10,809 nucleotides of DNA from Deltaproteobacteria bacterium (lineage in GTDB: Bacteria; Desulfobacterota_C; Deferrisomatia; Deferrisomatales; JACRMM01): positions 1 through 10,809 of the forward strand of contig JACRCS010000068.1 of NCBI GenBank assembly GCA_016218905.1, written 5' to 3'. Positions 6,795 through 10,809 of this stretch are shown here, piece by piece. The notes beneath the pieces were generated by a model. It was not told where the DNA came from, searched no databases, and saw only the letters and a list, made by a program, of their open reading frames with translations. The position numbers and the translations under genes were made by a program. How positions within the stretch are numbered: position 1 is the stretch's first letter; each line of letters opens with the position of its first letter.

Positions 6795-7770
6795 GGTTCG
6801 TAAGGCGATTGCCGAGGGCGATCGGTTTCTCCTCGTCTCCCACCAGAATCCGGACGGAGACGCCATCGGCTCCTCCCTGGCGCTCGCGGCCAGCCTCGAG
6901 AGCCTCGGGAAAGAGTGCGAGATCGTCAACGTGGACGGCGTGCCGGCCACGTTGACGTGGCTCCCGCTGGCGGAGCGGGTGCAGCTGCAACCCGCCCACC
7001 GGACGGGATACGACGTCGTGGTGCTCTTGGACTGCGGCTCTCAGAGCCGGACGGGCTTGCCCGACGATCTCCTGAAGGCCGGCCGGGTATCGGTCAACAT
7101 CGATCACCACCCGGGCAACGCCGGCTTCGCGACCGTCAACCTCGTGGATCCCGAGGCGTGTGCCACCGCCGAGCTCGTCTACGATCTCCTCCAGGCCATC
7201 CCCGCTCCCATCCGGTACAGCGCGGCCACGGCGATCTACACGGCGGTCCTGACGGACACGGGACGCTTCCGATTCTCCAACGCGAACGCCCGGGCCTTCG
7301 ACATCGCGGGCAAAATGGTCGCCCGCGGCGTGAACGCGTCGGAGGTCTCCCACCTGGTCTACGACCAGCAGCCCATCGGGAGGCTTCGGCTCCTCAGCCT
7401 GGTGCTCGATACCCTCGAGCTCTCGCCGCGGGACAAGGCGGCGAGCCTCGTCGTCAGCCAGGCCATGCTGAGGCAGACCCACACCACCCCGGAGGACGCG
7501 GAAGGCTTCGTCAACCACGCCCGCTCGATCTGCGGGGTCGAGGCCGGGTTCCTGCTCCGCGAGGAAGTCCCCGGCCGGTATCGCGTCGCGCTCCGCTCCA
7601 AGGGGCGCGTGGACGTCTCCCGGATCGCCGCGGAGTTCGACGGCGGCGGGCACCGTAACGCCGCCGGAGCCACGGTGGAGGGCAGCGTCGAGGAGATCCG
7701 GCGGCGGCTCTACGCCATGATCGAGGAGGCACTGGACGAGGAGCTCCTCCTGAGGCGGCAGGTTGGGTGA
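6769..7770 (+). CDS. nrnA: DHH/DHHA1 phosphoesterase, NrnA-like oligoribonuclease / pAp phosphatase
   Basis: The protein is 333 aa and soluble. All DHH-family metal-binding motifs are present: SHQNPDGDAIG (H25, D29, D31), LLDCGS (D88), IDHH (112-114) and TDTGRF (D163). The C-terminal DHHA1 domain contains GGGHRNAAG (292-300), which binds the substrate phosphate or nucleotide end. NrnA-type enzymes degrade 2-5 nt RNA fragments and often also dephosphorylate pAp; which activity dominates cannot be read from the sequence. Cyclic-di-nucleotide-related DHH enzymes share the motifs, but those usually carry extra domains not seen here. AAGGA at 6756-6760 sits 8 nt before the ATG. It overlaps rbfA by 26 nt and truB by 8 nt. 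In many bacteria a gene of this family lies between rbfA and truB. Confidence 0.9.
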   Translation: MSRKNQIAEVRKAIAEGDRFLLVSHQNPDGDAIGSSLALAASLESLGKECEIVNVDGVPATLTWLPLAERVQLQPAHRTGYDVVVLLDCGSQSRTGLPDDLLKAGRVSVNIDHHPGNAGFATVNLVDPEACATAELVYDLLQAIPAPIRYSAATAIYTAVLTDTGRFRFSNANARAFDIAGKMVARGVNASEVSHLVYDQQPIGRLRLLSLVLDTLELSPRDKAASLVVSQAMLRQTHTTPEDAEGFVNHARSICGVEAGFLLREEVPGRYRVALRSKGRVDVSRIAAEFDGGGHRNAAGATVEGSVEEIRRRLYAMIEEALDEELLLRRQVG

Positions 7771-8662
7771 GGCGCGTGCGGACGAAGGCCGCTGGGGCCT
7801 GCTCGTCCTCGACAAACCGCTGGAGCTCTCTTCCCACGCGGCGGCCCGGCGGGCCGCGCGGGCACTCGGAGCGGACCGTTTCGGGCACGCGGGCACTCTC
7901 GATCCGCTCGCCTCGGGGGTGCTCCTCGTGGGACTCGGCCGGGCCACGCGGCTGCTCGAGTACCTCGTCTGTCACGAGAAGGGCTACCGCGCCCGGCTTC
8001 GTCTCGGGCAGGTGCGCGACACCCACGACCGCGAAGGGACGCTGCTCGAGGAGCGCCTCGTCCCGGAACTCTCCGGCGAAGACGTGGAGCGCGCGCTCGC
8101 GCGGTTTCGCGGGAGGATCCTCCAGGTTCCGCCCGAGCACAGCGCGGTGAAGGTCGGGGGCGTGCCGGCGTACCGCAGGGCGAGGCGCGGCCTGCCCGTG
8201 GCCCTCCCCGAGCGTGCCGTCGAGATCTTCCGCCTCGAGCTGCTCGAGTGGGCGCCTCCTGACCTCACGATCGACGTGACCTGCTCCAAGGGCACGTACA
8301 TCCGGTCGCTCGCGCGCGACGTCGGCGAGGCCTTGGGAACGGGCGCGTGCCTCTGGGACCTGGTTCGCACGCGCTCGGGTCCGTACGGTCTCGCAGACGC
8401 GGTCTCGCTGGGCTGCCTCGAGGCCGAGGGGCTCTCGGCCTGGGCGAGGGTGCTGCCGCCCCGCAAGATGGTCGAAGGCCTGCGCTCCTTCACCGTCTCT
8501 CCTCCCGACGCCCGGGCCCTCGCTTCGGGCCGCCGCATCGAAGGAGCCGGGAAGGAAGAAGGCGATCTCGCCGTCTTCGACCAGACGGGAGACCTGCTGG
8601 CGGTGGCCAGGGCGGAAGGGGGAGACTTGAGGCCGCTCAAGGTCTTCCGGCCCGCGGCGTAG
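7763..8662 (+). CDS. truB: tRNA pseudouridine(55) synthase TruB
   Basis: The protein is 299 aa and converts uridine 55 in the T-loop of tRNAs to pseudouridine. The N-terminal LLVLDKP motif is followed by HAGTLDPLASGVL, which contains the catalytic Asp47. YRARLRLG, VPPEHSAVKVGG and SKGTYIRSLARDVGEALG are the other family signatures. A C-terminal PUA-like region (about 250-299) ends in DLRPLKVFRP. The only reasonable start is TTG 7763, with GAGG at 7752-7755 seven nt upstream; it overlaps the end of nrnA by 8 nt. It is the last gene of the first operon, since a 372-nt repeat-rich gap with a new promoter follows. Confidence 0.95.
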   Translation: MGEARADEGRWGLLVLDKPLELSSHAAARRAARALGADRFGHAGTLDPLASGVLLVGLGRATRLLEYLVCHEKGYRARLRLGQVRDTHDREGTLLEERLVPELSGEDVERALARFRGRILQVPPEHSAVKVGGVPAYRRARRGLPVALPERAVEIFRLELLEWAPPDLTIDVTCSKGTYIRSLARDVGEALGTGACLWDLVRTRSGPYGLADAVSLGCLEAEGLSAWARVLPPRKMVEGLRSFTVSPPDARALASGRRIEGAGKEEGDLAVFDQTGDLLAVARAEGGDLRPLKVFRPAA

Positions 8663-8677
8663 CCGGGGAGACCGGCT
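8661..8677 (+). other. Small hairpin at the truB stop codon
   Basis: AGCCGG (8661-8666, overlapping the TAG stop) can pair with CCGGCT (8672-8677) around a GGAGA loop. There is no T-run behind it, so it is at most a weak or Rho-assisted end signal. Its 3' side also borders the outer arm of the neighbouring palindromic array. Confidence 0.3.
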
Positions 8678-8701
8678 CGTGGACAGGATGGACGAAGTGG
8701 A

Positions 8702-8720
8702 CTACGTGGACCCGACGAGT
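8702..8720 (+). repeat. 19-bp direct repeat, copy 1
   Basis: CTACGTGGACCCGACGAGT is identical at 8702-8720 and 8806-8824. The copies bracket the REPIN-like element. This copy is the normal continuation of the TGGAC array on the left. Confidence 0.9.
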
Positions 8721-8724
8721 TGCC

Positions 8725-8802
8725 GCAGGGTGGGCGGTTCTCGCGCAGCGAGGTTCGCCCGCGCGTGGGGCAACCCGCCTGCGGCGGAACGCCCCACCCT
8801 AC
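8725..8802. mobile_element. REPIN/BIME-like pair of inverted hairpin modules
   Basis: Two modules of the same design face each other with 2 bp between them: 8725-8762 read on + and 8802-8765 read on -. Each begins G(C/T)AGG, then a 7-bp outer stem, a GTT bulge on each side, a 5-bp inner stem and a GCA loop. Outer stems are GTGGGCG/CGCCCGC (one G-T pair) and GTGGGGC/GCCCCAC; inner stems are CTCGC/GCGAG and CCGCC/GGCGG. The stems differ in sequence but keep pairing, so structure seems to be what is conserved. A GTAG-like leader plus imperfect palindrome in inverted pairs is the plan of REP sequences and REPINs moved by RAYT (Y1) transposases. No transposase lies in the window. Assignment to that class is inference. 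Confidence 0.65.
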
Positions 8803-8805
8803 GCT

Positions 8806-8824
8806 CTACGTGGACCCGACGAGT
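8806..8824 (+). repeat. 19-bp direct repeat, copy 2
   Basis: Second identical copy of CTACGTGGACCCGACGAGT, starting 104 bp after the first. It runs straight into the GTCCA half of the array. Removing one copy plus the intervening element would restore an uninterrupted symmetrical array. Confidence 0.9.
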
Positions 8825-8927
8825 CCACGCAGTCCACCACGTCCATTTGGTCCACCGGCTCCCTACGCTGGAGGACGCCGGCCACCGTCGCTCGAGAATG
8901 AGGCGGGGATGCTGGCCGGATCGATTC

Positions 8928-8956
8928 TTTACGTTCCCCGGCATTGGTGTTAAAAG
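8928..8956 (+). promoter_or_regulatory. Candidate promoter of rpsO-pnp
   Basis: TTTACG (8928-8933) and TAAAAG (8951-8956) are 17 bp apart, each four of six matches to the sigma-70 consensus, in an A/T-rich patch of an otherwise GC-rich region. Transcription would start near 8963, giving a leader of about 70 nt. The 372-bp distance from truB supports a separate promoter. Confidence 0.45.
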
Positions 8957-8961
8957 TACCC

Positions 8962-9014
8962 TCTTTGCGCGGAGTTTACAGGTCTGCCGAGCGGCGACGA
9001 ATCGAGACGAAAGA
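8962..9014 (+). promoter_or_regulatory. Possible structured rpsO leader (S15 autoregulation candidate)
   Basis: A stem-loop forms from GTC (8982-8984) with GAC (8996-8998) and GCC (8986-8988) with GGC (8993-8995), leaving one bulged U and a GAGC loop. TCTTT (8962-8966) can pair with AAAGA (9010-9014) to close a larger domain just upstream of the Shine-Dalgarno sequence. S15 represses its own mRNA through diverse leader structures in several bacterial groups; whether this is one of them cannot be told from one sequence. Confidence 0.3.
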
Positions 9015-9034
9015 TAGAAGGAGGAATAGAAGCC

Positions 9035-9304
9035 ATGGTGCTCACGACCGAGCGGAAGCAAGAGGTGATCGATCAGTTCAGGACTCACGAGACCGACACG
9101 GGCTCGCCGGAGGTCCAGATCGCGCTCCTGAGCGAGCGGATCAACTACCTCACGGACCACTTCAAGACCCACAAGAAGGACCACGCCTCCCGTCGAGGGC
9201 TGCTGAAGCTGGTCGGCCAGCGCCGCTGCCTCCTCGACTACTTGAAGGGCAAGGACGTGGAGCGATATCGGACACTGATCGATCGGCTCGGCATCCGAAA
9301 GTAG
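9035..9304 (+). CDS. rpsO: 30S ribosomal protein S15
   Basis: The protein is 89 aa, the normal length, and binds the 16S rRNA central domain three-way junction early in 30S assembly. Signature segments are [49 protein letters not shown] and [12 protein letters not shown]. The strongest Shine-Dalgarno sequence of the window, AAGGAGGA at 9018-9025, lies 9 nt before the ATG, as expected for a highly expressed ribosomal protein. It is followed after 47 nt by pnp, the usual partner, and the pair is probably transcribed from the promoter candidate at 8928-8956. Confidence 0.98.
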   Translation: MVLTTERKQEVIDQFRTHETDTGSPEVQIALLSERINYLTDHFKTHKKDHASRRGLLKLVGQRRCLLDYLKGKDVERYRTLIDRLGIRK

Positions 9305-9351
9305 TCTCGCGGAACGCCGCCCAGTCACGCAGAACGAACGGAGTGTGAATT

Positions 9352-10809
9352 TTGTTCGACATAAAGAAAGTCACGTTGGACGTTGGGGGAAAACCCCTCA
9401 CCCTCGAAACGGGCCGCATGGCGCGTCAGGCGCACGGCGCGGTCCTCGCCACCTACGGCGGGACGGTCGTGCTGGTCACGGCCGTGGCGGAAGCTGAACC
9501 GAGGGCGGGCGCGGACTTCTTCCCCCTGACCGTCAATTTCCAGTCCAAGACCTTCGCCGCCGGCAAGATCCCGGGGGGCTTCTTCAAGCGCGAGGGCCGG
9601 CCGCCCGACTCCGACACGCTGACGGCGCGCCTCATCGACCGGCCCATCCGGCCCCTCTTCCCGAAGGGCTTCCGGAACGAAACGCAGGTGATCGCGACCG
9701 TGCTCTCCCACGACCTGGAGAACCAGTCCGACATCGTCGGGATGATCGGCGCCTCGGCCGCGCTCACGATCTCGGACGTGCCCTTCGACGGCCCCATGGC
9801 GGGGGTGCGGATCGGGTTCGTGGACGGGCAGTACGTGGTCAACCCGACCCTCCAGCAGATGGAGACGAGCCGGCTCAATCTCATCATCGCGGGCACGAAG
9901 GACGCGGTGCTCATGGTCGAGAGCGGCTCGGACATCCTGAGCGAGGACGAGGTCCTCCGGGGCATCGAGCTCGGCCACGAGGAGATCAAGAAGCTCTGCG
10001 CCCTGCAGGAGGAGCTCCGCGGCCTCGCAGGCAAGCACAAGCGCGAGTTCGTCAAGCCTGCCCCCGCGGAGGAGGTCGTGGCCAAGGGCGCCGGCTTCTT
10101 CGCCGACTTCGGCGCCGCGGCGTACCGGGAGCGGGCGAAGAAGGCGCGGTCGGCCGCCCTGCGGGAAGCCAAGGCGAACCTCCTCGCCTCCCTCTCGGAG
10201 GAGGAGAAGCCCGCCGCGGCCGAGTACGGCGAGGCGTTCGAGTCCGCCGCCAAGAAGTTCGTCCGGCGCATGATCCTCGACGAGAAGGTCCGCATCGACG
10301 GCCGGACGCTCGAAGACATCCGTCCCATTGACTGCCAGGTCTCGGTGCTCCCACGCACCCACGGGTCGGGGCTCTTCACCCGGGGCGAGACCCAGGCCCT
10401 GGTGGTCGCCACCCTCGGCACCTCCAGTGACGAGCAGATGATCGACGCGGTGGAGGGCGAGTACTACAAGAAGTTCATGCTCCACTACAACTTTCCCCCG
10501 TTCTCCACGGGCGAGGCGAAGTTCATGCGCGCCCCCGGCCGCCGCGAGATCGGGCACGGAGCCCTGGCGGAGCGGGCGCTGACGCCGGTCCTCCCGTCCC
10601 AGGAGAGCTGCCCCTACACGATCCGACTCGTCTCCGAGGTCCTGGAGAGCACCGGCTCCTCCTCCATGGCCACGGTCTGCGGCGGAAGCCTGGGCCTCAT
10701 GGACGCGGGCATCCCCGTCAAGGCGGGCGTCGCCGGCATCGCCATGGGGCTCATCCTGGAGGACGGCCGCTTCGCGAGCCTGAGCGACATCCTCGGCGAC
10801 GAGGACCAC
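9352..10809 (+). CDS. pnp: Polyribonucleotide nucleotidyltransferase (PNPase), N-terminal 486 residues; cut by right edge
   Basis: The open frame continues to the window end; full PNPases are about 700 aa, so the last third (rest of the second RNase PH domain, KH and S1) is missing. PNPase degrades RNA 3' to 5' using phosphate. The first RNase PH domain has FFKREGRPPDSDTLTARLIDRPIRPLFP-type sequence and GMIGASAAL. A helical domain follows, then the second PH domain with THGSGLFTRGETQ, FPPFSTGE, the phosphate-binding STGSSSMATVCGGSL segment and LSDILGDEDH at the edge. Start is TTG 9352 (MFDIKKVTLDVGGKPLTLETGR), matching family N-termini, with GGAG at 9340-9343 eight nt upstream. ATG 9418 would remove the first strand. 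A 4-bp hairpin (9309-9320) lies in the rpsO-pnp gap. Confidence 0.96.
   Translation, partial: MFDIKKVTLDVGGKPLTLETGRMARQAHGAVLATYGGTVVLVTAVAEAEPRAGADFFPLTVNFQSKTFAAGKIPGGFFKREGRPPDSDTLTARLIDRPIRPLFPKGFRNETQVIATVLSHDLENQSDIVGMIGASAALTISDVPFDGPMAGVRIGFVDGQYVVNPTLQQMETSRLNLIIAGTKDAVLMVESGSDILSEDEVLRGIELGHEEIKKLCALQEELRGLAGKHKREFVKPAPAEEVVAKGAGFFADFGAAAYRERAKKARSAALREAKANLLASLSEEEKPAAAEYGEAFESAAKKFVRRMILDEKVRIDGRTLEDIRPIDCQVSVLPRTHGSGLFTRGETQALVVATLGTSSDEQMIDAVEGEYYKKFMLHYNFPPFSTGEAKFMRAPGRREIGHGALAERALTPVLPSQESCPYTIRLVSEVLESTGSSSMATVCGGSLGLMDAGIPVKAGVAGIAMGLILEDGRFASLSDILGDEDH

Larger units (their letters stand above)
8680..8854. repeat. Palindromic array of 9-bp-periodic TGGAC and GTCCA units
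   Basis: TGGAC starts at 8680, 8689, 8698 and 8707, each 9 bp apart. GTCCA starts at 8823, 8832, 8841 and 8850, also 9 bp apart. A fifth TGGAC is at 8811 within a duplicated segment. The two halves are inverted relative to each other, so the outer arms (about 8666-8711 and 8823-8863) can pair imperfectly along about 40 nt, including GGAG and CCGG blocks at the ends. The middle is interrupted by the 8725-8802 element. Nine-bp spacing would also read as three codons, but no gene is convincing here. Function is unknown. Confidence 0.75.

Noticed and set aside
8679..9017. Open frames across the truB-rpsO gap, with Trp-Thr repeats from the TGGAC units
   Set aside because: The repeat pattern arises from the 9-bp array; no ribosome-binding site and no recognisable protein.
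9325..10809. A 494-residue open frame on the - strand at the right end
   Set aside because: It lies opposite pnp, whose + strand frame shows clear family motifs. The antisense product is low-complexity in character.

Overview
The window is high in G+C (roughly two thirds by eye) and bacterial. It carries the conserved translation and RNA-metabolism cluster rimP-nusA-infB-ylxP-rbfA-nrnA-truB on the + strand, followed by an rpsO-pnp unit with its own promoter. The last gene is cut by the right edge. On the - strand at the left end are a DUF4390 gene and the start of an NtrY-like sensor histidine kinase gene, which runs off the left edge. The gene order (DUF503/ylxP between infB and rbfA, a DHH phosphoesterase before truB, DUF4390 plus NtrY next door) suggests a Gram-negative lineage outside the well-studied Proteobacteria. 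An uncultured Acidobacteriota or a myxobacterial/desulfobacterial relative fits. This placement is inference, not something the sequence proves.

Layout: 1-1289 (-) holds DUF4390 and NtrY, overlapping by GTGA. 1290-1656 is a divergent intergenic region with a promoter candidate for each direction, a 10-bp-periodic inverted GTCCGTG/CACGGAC array, and a terminator-like hairpin directly ahead of rimP. 1657-8662 (+) is the seven-gene operon, tightly spaced except for a 147-bp gap before rbfA that holds two perfect hairpins. 8663-9034 is a repeat-rich intergenic region. 9035-9304 is rpsO. 9352-10809 is the first 486 codons of pnp, starting at TTG.

The genes form one functional theme. RimP and RbfA mature the 30S subunit, of which S15 (RpsO) is an early-binding protein. 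NusA controls RNA polymerase, IF2 loads initiator tRNA, and TruB makes pseudouridine 55 in tRNA. PNPase degrades RNA, and NrnA finishes the short oligonucleotides that such nucleases leave behind.

The genes are ordinary housekeeping genes. The unusual material is the non-coding DNA between truB and rpsO. There, a REPIN-like pair of inverted hairpin modules, with compensatory base changes between the two copies, sits inside a 9-bp-periodic TGGAC/GTCCA palindromic array. It is bracketed by a perfect 19-bp direct repeat, as if it had inserted there. No complete new protein system is visible in the window.
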